A stretch of 31,864 nt of DNA. Origin: Perkinsus olseni (taxonomy: Eukaryota > Perkinsozoa > Perkinsida). The stretch lies in assembly GCA_013115125.1 (NCBI GenBank), contig JABANN010000410.1:1-31864 (forward strand). The letters run 5' to 3'. The notes under the pieces were generated by a model. That model searched no databases. It saw nothing but the letters and a program-made list of their open reading frames with translations, and had not been told where the DNA came from. The first letter of the stretch is position 1. Every line of letters starts with the position of its first letter. A program made the position numbers and the translations under genes. Positions 13,964 to 26,654 of the stretch are shown one piece after another.

Positions 13964-15129
13964 TTCAGTGCTTCCTGCACGCTTGATCAAAGTTCGATCA
14001 TCAGAACCCACATCTTTCTTTATATTTTTCCGCAATTTTCTTTCATTAAGTCTCGGGAGAAGGCCCCACATAAGCCCGTATGACTCATTCACATGTATTT
14101 CAAAGTATTTCACCTTTGAGTTTGCGAAGTTGGGCCCCAACAATTAGGGTATAGCGACGACAGTCGATTCACTTAAAACGCGCCTCACAATAGAGAATCT
14201 CTATTAGAGACGATTTATCATCAGCAACGGGCCACTATTTCGGCTACCTGAAGTATCACAACCTTCTTCAGTTTAACGGAACAAAGTGGTTTTGGTTTCA
14301 ACGGAAGCCGTTAAAATATCAAACCACTGTTTGCTGCAGGATCCGGCGAGAACGAGTCATTCCCCGATATGAGTAAGCCCAGTATTAGAGTCTATCATTG
14401 AGCGACAGGTTCTGCGGCAGAACTTCTGCCCGACAGGGTGGTATCGTGTGCGAAACTGAAACCGTTCAAGAGAGGGGGCTTCTCGCCTGACTAGGGCCAG
14501 AGTAGTTGACCCTACCTCAGGCGTGCGCTCACTTCCACCACAACACCCTGAGTTGCTGGAGCTGTGAAAGCGTTGAGCACTTGCTGCTCCCGGAGATTCC
14601 ATGCAAGCTCTACTAGTCTTGGCAAAATGCACGAAAAACGCCTCATACGCTCCTAACCTGCGCCTCCTGAGTACTATAACCTAGCTGGCTACCTAATCGA
14701 TACTTCTCCTCGCTCATTCATCATAACTTATTATTTTTCTATGACTAATCCTGTTGAGCAGCTTTCTTGTGTGGCTGAGGCCTCTCGGACCGAAGGAGAA
14801 CCCAAACATTCGGTCCAATGCGATGCGATTGTTCGTCATGACGTTGGTCCAACATCAAAGAAGAGAGTACACATGAAAAGAATCCGAAATAGAGGCGCAA
14901 TTGGGATTGAGACGTCTCGATACCCGACTGATACACCGACCGTTTTGGAAACTCACTCAACTTGGCCAAACTGCCCTCGAAGTTTCTACTGTATCGACAT
15001 TGAACGAAATGGCATTAATTTTACGAACAAGTTGACCGATACTTCCCCACGCGGGTCTTCTCCACCCCACACAACACGGAACTCCATCAAGGGTCGAGAG
15101 AAGATGCATGCACGGTGTCAATGCGTCGG
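13964..15129. other. Convergent intergenic region between S9 peptidase and UGM
   Basis: This is the shared 3' side of two converging genes. An open frame of 132 codons (14741-15139, +) has no recognisable domain, and its 3' end runs antisense into the last UGM exon. A nested stem-loop at 14285-14328 is listed separately. No poly(A) signal of standard form was evident. Confidence 0.4.
14285..14328. repeat. Nested stem-loop
   Basis: The outer arms AGTGGTTT (14285-14292) and AAACCACT (14321-14328) enclose an inner hairpin AACGG-AAG-CCGTT (14300-14312). It lies between two convergent genes about 320 nt after the S9 stop and 800 nt after the UGM stop. Confidence 0.6.
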
Positions 15130-18151
<3,022 letters not shown>

Positions 18152-18223
18152 AGGTCCTATCGGGATTCGAACCCGAGTCGCTGGATTCAAAGTCCAGAGT
18201 GCTAACCACTACACTATAGGACC
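18152..18223 (-). tRNA. trnQ: tRNA-Gln (TTG), copy 4, free-standing
   Basis: The tRNA body is identical to copy 3 (72 nt, anticodon TTG, discriminator T). The discriminator T plus three more T form a TTTT Pol III terminator directly after the acceptor stem. The half-tRNA and UGM exon sequences that accompany copies 2 and 3 are absent. Of the four copies this one looks most like an ordinary active gene. Confidence 0.95.
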
Positions 18224-18613
18224 TCTGAATCACTCGAGTTAAAATTGGCGAGGTATCCAGGAGGGAAGACATCGTCACATACCGAATCTACGTAAAACGA
18301 TCTCGTTGCGGTGCGATCCACAGCGTTGATGAACCCATCCGAAACTTAATGACTGGCAGGGGGTCCGAACCCTGGAGCTCTGGCGAACAGAATAGCTATT
18401 TACGAGTCGGAAATTCCGATGAACCCAAACGCGAGTTCTCTTCGACGCCACTTGATTTCTTCAAGGTGGCCGCTGAGGATTCTCACAGTCTACGTTCTTC
18501 AAAACCTATCGGCTCTAGTCGTACACCTACGTCCGCAGCATAGTAAACGGTACCAGCGGACATCCGTGCCCTCACCGATGACAACTCCAGAACAAAAACA
18601 GAGCATCGAAACC
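18224..18613. other. Intergenic stretch between tRNA-Gln and NCBP3-like gene
   Basis: Only a 64-codon open frame with no recognisable content. A T-arm-like string near 18361-18375 lacks any matching acceptor strand and was rejected as a tRNA. Confidence 0.4.
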
Positions 18614-19933
18614 TCACTGAACTGACGTGTCATCGGCAGCGGTGTCTTCATCATCGTCTCGGAGGATTCCCATCGTTCGGCCGTCCTTCTTCGTCCACTC
18701 CTCTTCACTAAGAACAACTCCACCATCACGACTTGGAACGACGCCGGCCACCACAAAAGGCGCAGCGACATCACGATCAGAGCAGCATGATGCACACCTT
18801 GACGACTCTCCTCTATCCTCCCTCTCCGCGCTCTCGACGGGTCGCCTCTCGACTACACCAAAGCGTTCTTGGCGCCTGGCCCTCCGAACTAGCTCCTCCT
18901 CGTCCACTTCCACCCGGCCTCCCACCGGGGACCGACTTCGAGAACGCTGACGTCTAAAGAGGCATGATCGATGCTCAAATATTAAAAACACTCAGCCGTT
19001 GAGGAAATGCAAAAGAGCAAGTTTATCGCAGGCCCGCTCACCGCCTGTTCCCTCGAGGCCTCAAGTCGATTCCCCGTGGTGCTAGCTTATAACCCTCGCT
19101 GTCGTAGCCTTTCTTGTTCAAACTCTGGCGGTAAAATTGTGACTGAAGGACAACGCCGGGCTGCTGTCCTTCCCGAGAAATACAACACCTACATCTCGCC
19201 AAGTCCGACCGGGTTGTTTGACGTCCTTGTCCGTCGCCAGCCGGAATGATAGTCGAAATGGCTTCTTCCCTGTGAGCTCAATCAGTTCACTCAGTATCCA
19301 TGGTTCATCCGCCTTCGTTGTTGTTGGATGCTGAGAGGAACACCGATCGAGTCCCCGAGCAATGCAAGCGCAACAGCCTCGCCGAAACCCCAGAAGCGAT
19401 AGCTAGAGGTGTCAGAATGCGTCAAGCCCCGGTTACCTCCAAAGCCCTCTTCGCCCGCTCCTCACTACCGCATCGAACGTTGCAGGAATGATCATCCAGC
19501 CACTCGACACCAATCTCCTCCTCTGTCGCGACGGCCATATCGATATCACCTTCCGTGGTCGCAGTGCCGCTGCAAAGGTCCGCAAAGTACCTAGGGGGCG
19601 GTCTTTCCTGACAGCGGCAGTGCCATGCTACATCGATATCTCCGAAGTATTCATCTTCGTCACTCCAAAGACGTGTAACTAAATACAACCGACCACCTCC
19701 TGTACGAGATTCAGAGAAAGTCCGTAGGAGATTGTAGATGAAACAGAAGCCCTGACGAGATGCTAGATCAGAGCGCTCTCCTCGGCCCCACCAGACGCAA
19801 GGACCAGGCTTACTTTATCGGGAATCACAGTGGAGCCATCTCGGGGCTCCCAGCGTCTGTTCCGATTGCTTATCTCAGTAGCAGCGGGCACATCCTCGGT
19901 GGAAGGGGAATCATCGACGACATCAGAATACAT
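18614..19933 (-). CDS. NCBP3-like nuclear cap-binding / RRM-like protein
   Basis: Probable homologue of nuclear cap-binding protein subunit 3, an mRNA cap/export factor with a divergent RRM fold. The first exon encodes MYSDVVDDSPSTEDVPAATE and RRWEPRDGSTVIPDK, then splices in phase to LHVFGVTKMNTSEISM and on to YFADLCSG. The family signature GVEWLDDHSCNVRC followed by SEERAKRALE matches the IEWLDDTSCNVVW...ATRAL pattern of NCBP3. Downstream segments FRLATDKDVKQPGRTWRDV and YKLAPRGIDLRPRGNRR resemble the conserved post-RRM motif. The last exon (ending 18614) is charged and RS-rich (RRQRSRSRSPVGGR, later EEEWTKKDGRTMGILRDDDE). An AG lies 8 nt before the ATG at 19933. Exon borders between about 19000 and 19420 are less certain. 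Confidence 0.78.
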
Positions 19934-20256
19934 TGTTAACCCTGTAGGAAGCCTGTCGATATCCCTTACTAAGAACTACACGCGACGGCAAATGAGAGTA
20001 AAACTATAGAGGCGAGAGCATCAATAATAACAGGTAAAATCATACTTGTGCGATGGGTCGAATCTACCCTCGGATAAATTAGAGAACTGCGTGCCTGAGC
20101 CAAACGAATTCGGGGGACGGTGCAATACTGCCAATGATCCCAGGGCCCCCCATCATCAGGTGGAGATCGCGAAGGGTCGGCCGCCCGTGTCGCAACAACA
20201 CTCACAGCGATGCATCCAAACCCCGAGTACCAAGCGACGTATACCAGTACACTACC
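19934..20256. other. Short spacer between VTA1 and NCBP3-like gene
   Basis: It contains the 3' side of VTA1 and the 5' side of the NCBP3-like gene on the same strand, including the CTACAG acceptor at about 19942-19947. I see no separate feature. Confidence 0.4.
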
Positions 20257-22047
20257 TCAGGAGCCTCCCCTTCCTTGAAGGAGGGCTATCGCTTCAGTGA
20301 GCAATTTGATCGCAGTGGCTCGATCGTCGAAGTCAATAGCGCTGGCGGCGTGCTGCGAGGGAAAACTGGAGATCGGACTGTCCGCCCTAAGGCCTACGTG
20401 ACACTTCTTCTTGGCCTCCTGCATTTGGGGTGCTGTAGGCCTCTTCTGAGAAACCGCTGCGCTCTCGTGCGAGTTCATACCACTCCTCTGCCAAATTACG
20501 CTCACTCATACAACCAGAGGTGAGCATTTTTACTTCTGGCCGTCCACTGACTGCCTCCTCGCCTCCCTTCTCCGCCCGAGGCGCCTCCACCGTCGTTGCG
20601 CCAGACGAATTTAAAGATGCTGCATAGTTGAAGGACCCTGAGGATCCACATCACATACTAGAGTCGTCTTGCGCCCCCTAATGCAAAGGTCTATTACCAC
20701 TCGTCGCGCTAGTGCTGGCGGGTGCTGCCGCCGTGGACTCGTCCGACGGTACTCCTGTTGTTGTAGTAGATGGACCATCATCGCTGTAATGGAAGGCACC
20801 CCGCGGACCCGACGAAGACGCTGAACGATGAGACTGACTATCTTGAGTTCGCCGACCTTTCTAGTAGTACCACTGTCCTTGGGCGGCTGAGGTGCAGCGG
20901 TCGACTCGCTCGTCTCGCTGCTTCCGGGAGGGCCCGGCTGGGGAGTCGCTCCTTCCTTCAAGCATTTGTTGATATATACTGCCTTGAATTTTGCGTATCT
21001 GAAGAGGCGCTCGATGTGAATCGAACTCACGCCCTTCGGTGGAAGGACCCATCCCTCTCCCCACCACACTACTTTCGCTTTTCTTCCAAATCTGGCGGCA
21101 ATGTACCTTTGTCGTCAACCTGCACCCCCTCCAGTACATCGAAAAACAAGGAAGAGCAATAAAACTTCATACTCGTGGCTGACGTTATCTCTCCTGACCA
21201 AAGAATGCACTAAGCCGGGATCGAACCGCGGGCCTCGCTGAGCACCGATCATCAGCCCCTACCACTCCGATCTTCGTTATCGGCATGACCGAAGACGCTG
21301 ATACAAAAATCCTCCAATTTCCGAGGCCCATCTTCCAATGCTTGCCCTAGCTGCGCCTTCTCCTTCTCGCAGACGTCCAGCAGGGATACTAGGGTCTGGC
21401 AAGTGGTGGATGGATGGTATTCAGACACCGTGGAAGGCAGTTCAGAATAACACCTATTATTTTCACGTTGATTTTGACCCCACTAGAATAAATGGGCCCA
21501 GCTGTTGCTAAGGTTGCTCTCAAACTAATTACTCAGCCAACCAGACAGCGGTTTCGAGGACCCATCGGAACTTCGAATCCTGCACCGACGCCAAGTCGGA
21601 ACGTCGTGTATATCGATGAATCTTGGCAAAGGCAGGCAGAGTATCATTGAGAGTGACTATATGCCGATCTTGTACGACTCGGATCGAGCGGAGAAGCAGA
21701 ATAATGAGGGGACTCGTACTACAACACTGGGAAGGTCGGACCACCATCTGACTTCAATGGTTATTGAAACAATTTTCATACAATAGTTTGGTTATACCCC
21801 TACTCGAAATAGACTACCGCCCACTACTACCCCGTCCAACGCTTTATCGTAACCCGCCTGTTGACGGGCAGCCATTAGGGACTCTGCTACGTACAGACGA
21901 CAGTAGAAAGACACTAGAGGGTATCTGGAGGAGGTGTGGGAGACAAGGGTAGTCCCAGTAGTAGTACTGATTGTCCAGTTCCTCTGCTCGCTTGAGATAG
22001 GGTATCCATTTACGGCCAGAGGGTGGTACGGTTGTTGATAGGGACAT
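20257..22047 (-). CDS. VTA1: VTA1/LIP5 homologue (Vps4 activator, ESCRT-III)
   Basis: Regulator of the Vps4 ATPase in multivesicular-body sorting; cytosolic, recruited to endosomes. Exon 1 (21968-22047) gives MSLSTTVPPSGRK and WIPYLKRAEELDNQ. Exon 2 (21831-21924) gives YPLVSFYCRLYVAESLMAAR. Exon 3 (21263-21395) gives LLDVCEKEKAQLG and LEDFCISVFGHADNEDRSG. Exon 4 (21073-21178) gives MKFYCSSLFFDVLEG. Exon 5 starts at 20998 with YAKFKAVYINKCLKEGATPQ, the family's conserved box, and runs into a Pro/Ser/Thr-rich linker. The C-terminal Vps4-binding helices are AKKKCHHAASAIDFDDRATA then IKLLTEAIALLQ, stop at 20257. Phases of exons 1-5 agree. Intron 2 is unusually long (about 435 nt). The exon structure of the linker (about 20390-20880) is not resolved. 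An AG lies 16 nt upstream of the ATG. Confidence 0.92.
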
Positions 22048-22478
22048 GAACGAAAGTGCCACACTGTGTGGGAGCAATAGTCATGTCCGACCATCGAGAC
22101 TCATACCTGGTAATCTTACACTCTTCTAGACTGTCACCCAATTAGTTAACCAGGTTCGATCCCGGCACCCGACATTTTCCATCATCAACAGATCGTCCTG
22201 AGTGACTGTACTACTACTACATACATAGTCAGTAGGTCGAACGGCTACGGAGTAGTATAGAGATGACCAAGCGTATCACAGACCCCCCTGTAGACAGTCA
22301 GTAGATCGCCTACCGGATCCATCTTTTTCGACAGGAGCTACCCACGAGACTTACTTTTTGTCTTTCACCTGTTCTTCTTTGGGTCTGTGACGGTTGTTGT
22401 GTTCGGAGTTGGACCTGTGAAAGGCAGTGCCGCAGTGATATCGATGACGCTGGTTCTGAATAGTTCCTATAAGTTTCT
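22048..22478. promoter_or_regulatory. Divergent intergenic region, VTA1 / methyltransferase gene
   Basis: A bidirectional 5' region of about 430 nt. It holds a B-box-like GGTTCGATCCCGGC at 22148-22161 without a matching tRNA body, and two related strings AGTCAGTAGGTCG (22227-22239) and AGTCAGTAGATCG (22297-22309). A TGAATAG acceptor lies 15 nt before the ATG at 22479. Confidence 0.4.
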
Positions 22479-25400
22479 ATGCCGTTATTCGAGAAGGGTG
22501 ATGAGCCCTTCTTCGTAGCGAAGGTCGAGAGTACGTGTTGTCTTTGCAAGGGAGTGGTTGAAGAAGGGGCTGCCACTTTCCCCATGCGGTTTTCCCCAGA
22601 GAAGCCGACGAGGTAATAACGGGTTGGGGTTCGCACGTGCCATGTTGACCAAAGACTTTCGAGAGCCCGGTCACCAGGCCCCGGTGAAGCGTCGTTCTTG
22701 CTGTTCCCGACCTGATCGATGACAGATACCTGTGGGCTCATCTGGACTGCGCTAGGGAGAAGGCGGGAGGAGTCCTTCCGGTAATACACTCGACTTTGAT
22801 AAGGGCCTCGTAGACGAGAACAACCCATGGTTATTTTGGAGCAGTGAGTAGCGGTTCTCGTGGATTGCCAGAGATTAATCATGAAAGGATTTGCCCAACT
22901 CGGGACAATTGGCGCTTAACATCGCGCTGTTTCACTCCGACGTGGCTGTGGACAATAAGGCGATCCCAACCTCTTTATGTCATCAAGCTGGCCAGCAGAC
23001 GGGTATTCGGAGCTGGAGGAATCGCAGAAGTCCATCCCTGCGTGTATTGCGCTCAATTCGTCGGACAGCGGGGTCGTCCTCTCAGGAAGCACCGGTCTGC
23101 AAGCACTGGAAGTTCCACGGTCGGTGTCTCTATAAGGAGAAGTGTTTCTTTTCTCATCCCCTGGAGTAATGGCGTGCTAACAAATGACCTGTGAATCAAT
23201 CGATGGGCTATCAGGGTTTTGGAGGAGTACAATAGGAAGCAAGCTGAGATAGAGGAAAATGGGGGAAGGAAACGGAACCGAGGACCGGGGAAGAGAAACA
23301 AGGTACTGGGGCGATGGACGGTGCGAGCTCTTGTTGATCGTCTTTGTGAACTTTTTCGGTTGATATAGTCCACGGTCATTCAGATCAGTTACCGGAAACA
23401 ATAGGCTTCGGCTACTCGTAGAGTGTCCTAGGGACCACAGAGTAGGGGAGAACGAGACATTTGCGTCCTACACTAGAACGATCGGGTCGCAAATTCGATG
23501 CCGCACCATCTCTGAAGGACATCATATATGGCCTATCGTGGGTCGCCCTGTCGAGAACTCAGAGCTCACGAATCCTCCTCACTCGTCTGTTGTCTTGGTT
23601 TATATATCGGGGCAGCGGACCATGACCGATGAGCGCGGTTTTCGTCTCGCTGGCGAGGTTGTTCTGGCCGAGGTCGGATAATCTCGGAGTGCTGCTCGTT
23701 GTGTAGGTCCAAAACTACTCCCGGGCATTTGTTTTTCGAAGATTCCTCATCGATGCTTATGGAATAGAGTAATGGGGGGGGGTCGGATTTGAAGTGGGAT
23801 ACTTGAAGTTATTTATTGTGGTGTAGAACCTGGGTTGTTTCAAGGCTGGTCGTGGACCCCACCTGTCGGTCGGCGGGTGGCGAATGTGAAAATGTGTCTG
23901 TTGTTGACAACCTTTGTGGTCGTTGGCAGATTCCTTCGTGGGGGCTCGGGTGTCGTTGATGTCGCGGGAGGCAAGGGTGAGATTGGATTCGAGTTGAAGA
24001 ACCTCAACGGTATCGAGGCCACCAACGTCGACCCGCGGCCCATGGATCTCCGTATGTCTCGTTGCGAAACGGCCGGGGTGGTACTGATACCGCCGTTTTT
24101 ACGCAGGTAAATTCGTTAAGAAATATGAGTGGGATATTTACAATCGGAATCCTCTCTGGCGGAAGTACCAAACGACCTACGATAAAGGCTCGGAGGCATC
24201 ACAACCCCGCCATGTGAGCTTCGAGTAGATGGTGGGTGAGGGGACACGACCGGGTCAGATTCGGGCATTCTTCGACCCACCGCTGACCGACTGGGCCGCT
24301 GCGATTGCCCAAGATAAGGAGTCGGTATCGAGCGTATCTTCGGTTGTCGCAAACGTGGAATGGTGGAGAGAGCATCTTGATAAGGCCAAACGGATCAAGT
24401 GGATCCGGCAAGGGTAGTGTGGGAGTTGGGCGATGGATGGTATGGACAGGATGTTTGGACAGGCACGAAGAGTTCTGTGAGCTGTCGAGTAATTTTACTA
24501 CTGACGAGGTCAGTACGGACGACCCCGACTTGCCGGGGAGGAAGACGGCTACTAAGCCGGGAGCTGTGAAGTTCAAGGAGCCCGCCTCCCCTCCGCCCGA
24601 GTGAGATAAACGGTATACGATGTGCCGGTGGAGTGGTATCATTCGCGGCAATCGTGGCACTGTTAGAATCGCGATACAGACGTCTATTCTGATTACTCCT
24701 GCAGTAGAATTTCGTGAGTGTCCACATGGATCGTCTTAGTGAACAACATGTTAGATGTTGGTTCCCACCTGTGAGCCCGAAACCGATCGTTGTTGTATAG
24801 ACGTCGTCACGGGCCAGAGATTCCCCCTCCTCCTCTTTCTTTTCCATCAGTTCTGCGTTCGACAAGATGTCCGCTATTTTCCTCAGTTATGAGTCGATCG
24901 ACGACCTCGAGACGGCGTTGGGAGTGCTAGCAGATGCCTCATTGGTTGTCGGCCTGCACTCTGACCAAGCGACCGAGCGAATCGTAGACTTCGCCCTGGC
25001 TGCTGGCAAGCCCTTTGCCGTTGTCCCGTGTTGCGTGTGAGTCTGAGTTTAACGCGTCGGGCGGGCTCACTTCACCTGACTGGCTTTAGATACCAGAAGT
25101 GCTTCCCTGATCGGAAACTCCCCGATGGGCAACTTGTTAATACATATGAAGACTTCATAACGGTACGTCGGTGGTTCTTGGCCATGTCTACGGGAGAGCT
25201 CGCACACTGCTAGTTTCATAATAAAAGACTCTTAACAGTTTTGGATCTCAGCTCTGTGAGTTGGTTGATTGTTGTCGCCTCGATTCGATTGGAATACTCT
25301 TTTATGCATCGAGCTGTGCGTAGTACAGCTAGCCACGACCTTCTGCGTAAAGAGCATCGCCGGGTTGTAGGCCAGTGACCAATAGTGTCTACAGCCTTCT

Positions 25401-25595
25401 TTTGCTATGCACTCCGTCTCCGCTGCTGCTTCTATGTCTTGACGACAGAATTTGCTGTCTCGGTGAAAGGCCATTGAAAGGCTCATCATCTTGTTTCAGT
25501 ACCTCTGCTCGAAGGACCCCCGCATCCGGACACAAACGTTGGGTTTCGATGGACGAAATACAGCTGTGTATCTACCACTGCCGGACAACCTCTAG
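22479..25595 (+). CDS. CCCH zinc-finger SAM-dependent methyltransferase-like protein
   Basis: A multi-exon gene with three recognisable parts. Exons 22479-22612 and 22690-22780 encode MPLFEKGDEPFFVAKVES then CCLCKG and WAHLDCARE, a C-x2-C...H-x2-C treble-clef-like zinc site. The frame continues in phase, after an inferred 179-nt intron, to a CCCH finger (CKHWKFHGRCLYKEKCFFSH, spacing C-x8-C-x5-C-x3-H) at about 23098-23157. The Rossmann part has motif I VVDVAGGKGEIGFEL and VDPRPMDL near 23951-24050, then KKYEWDIYNRNPLWRKYQ and PRHIRAFFDPPLTDW. After an acidic linker come LVVGLHSDQATERIVDFALA, KPFAVVPCCVYQKCFPDR, VNTYEDFIT and YLCSKDPRIRTQTLGFDGRN, ending at TAG 25593-25595. This matches a protist/algal family in which PCCV and the last motif accompany the SAM fold; the target is unknown. 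Exons between about 23310 and 23920 were not resolved, and joining the first two exons to the rest is an inference. Confidence 0.75.
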
Positions 25596-26482
25596 AGGAC
25601 GCTCCAGGGACGGTTGTGTGTTTACAACGTCAGAGCAGCGCATGAGTTGAGTTTAGGAGTGGGCCGGGGCGATAGGGAACTCGAGACTCCACAGCGAGCG
25701 CCGCTGGCTGGGGCTTCCGCCTCGATTTTGCTTTTCTCATCCATTTTTGCTTCTTCAATCAAAGAGTCCACGTGGATGACTTTCTTCCGACTTATTTTGA
25801 TTTTTCCACGTTATTTTTTAGGGTGTTGAACGGAGTTGAAAGTGTGAAAGATGAGCAGCCCAGACCGGCTCTCTTCGGCAGGCCCGTTTTTGATGGGTCG
25901 TCCAATAAACCAACTCTGAAACTCAGGATCGATTCTGGGACCGCATTTTACGTATTAAATCAATTTCCCGAGCTTCTGAACACCTTACTGGACGCCGGAT
26001 TTTTGCGACCATCATCAATTTTACGTGCACTTGCATGAAATGTTGCCCTTCGGCGGCGGGGCCTTCGGCGTCACCCTCCCTCCCGCTCAACAAACTAATT
26101 CTGAAACTCGGAGTCGATGCTGCAATTGCTTGTAAAATTCGAATCTGGGTTCCAGAAATGGGTTTTATTCCACACCCGCGGAGAAATCTGACAGCGCTCA
26201 AAAATTTCTGACGGAGGTTTACAAAGGTCGCCATCGTTGTGGGTGGCGCCGTTAGTTCTATTTCTCGCGGGGAAGTCTTTCTGCTGGTTCCGAGGCCGCA
26301 CGTCTCACTTCTTGACTGACCATCAGCTTAGCTACTAGGGATCCTCTGAGACTTACTGTTCCAGTTTAGGAGGTTTCGCCGCTCGATGTTGCATACGAGA
26401 CAGTGTCCCCTACCGTCGAGGATGGCTGGTGGCAGGACTGATGGTAGGGCGCGTACCACAATTTCCGTTCATGTTATGCCAT
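25596..26482. other. Intergenic region with a diverged direct repeat
   Basis: No gene was recognised. An AT-rich, T-tract-rich part runs from about 25720 to 25815. A segment ending CTGAAACTCAGGATCGATTCTG (about 25915-25936) recurs in altered form as CTGAAACTCGGAGTCGATGCTG (26101-26122), some 185 nt apart, both after an AAAC/AACAAAC string. A GC-rich island with repeated CTTCGGCG lies at about 26048-26072. Confidence 0.45.
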
Positions 26483-26654
26483 CGGCTGGGGAGTCCCCAG
26501 CCGAGCACTGTGCTCGTCAGGGCGTCGCCCTGACGAACACTGACTTCGTCTCCAGTGGGGACGAAGTCAGTGCTCGGTTCTTGCGTCCTGTACCATATGC
26601 GTGTAGGGACATGGTTGTTGGTGGCTCAGGACGCAGAAGCCCGTCGTACGACGG
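26483..26654. repeat. Run of six perfect inverted repeats
   Basis: In 172 bp: CGGCTGGGG-AGT-CCCCAGCCG (26483-26503); CGAGCAC-T-GTGCTCG (26502-26516); CGTCAGGGCG-T-CGCCCTGACG (26515-26535); CACTGACTTCGTC pairing with GACGAAGTCAGTG around a 9-nt loop (26538-26572); TGCGTCCTG (26582-26590) pairing with CAGGACGCA (26627-26635); and CCGTCGT-ACGACGG (26641-26654). In addition CCGAGCACTG (26501-26510) can pair with CAGTGCTCGG (26568-26577), enclosing hairpins 3 and 4. The run covers the probable 5' UTR and first codons of the RRM-KH gene. Confidence 0.9.

Noticed and set aside
18349-18420. T-arm-like sequence on the minus strand
   Set aside because: No acceptor strand or anticodon arm lies at the expected distance.
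18627-18950. Serine-rich open frame on the plus strand
   Set aside because: It is the antisense shadow of the charged, RS-rich last exon of the NCBP3-like gene.
21000-21075. tRNA-Ser-like gene on the minus strand
   Set aside because: The T arm and 3' acceptor strand look right, but there is no 5' acceptor strand or anticodon arm, and the segment is exactly a VTA1 intron between two in-phase exons.
21190-21290. Possible tRNA with a GGTTCGATCCC box
   Set aside because: The T stem pairs only three of five bases, and the upstream part is VTA1 exon 3.
22100-22175. Possible tRNA-Asp-like gene (CTGTCAC near 22131 and a B box at 22148)
   Set aside because: Acceptor, D and T stems do not pair. Kept only as a B-box-like string.
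22310-22882. The longest uninterrupted open frame in the window, 190 codons on the minus strand
   Set aside because: It is antisense to two plus-strand exons with clear zinc-site coding character and in-phase splicing. Its own translation shows no domain.
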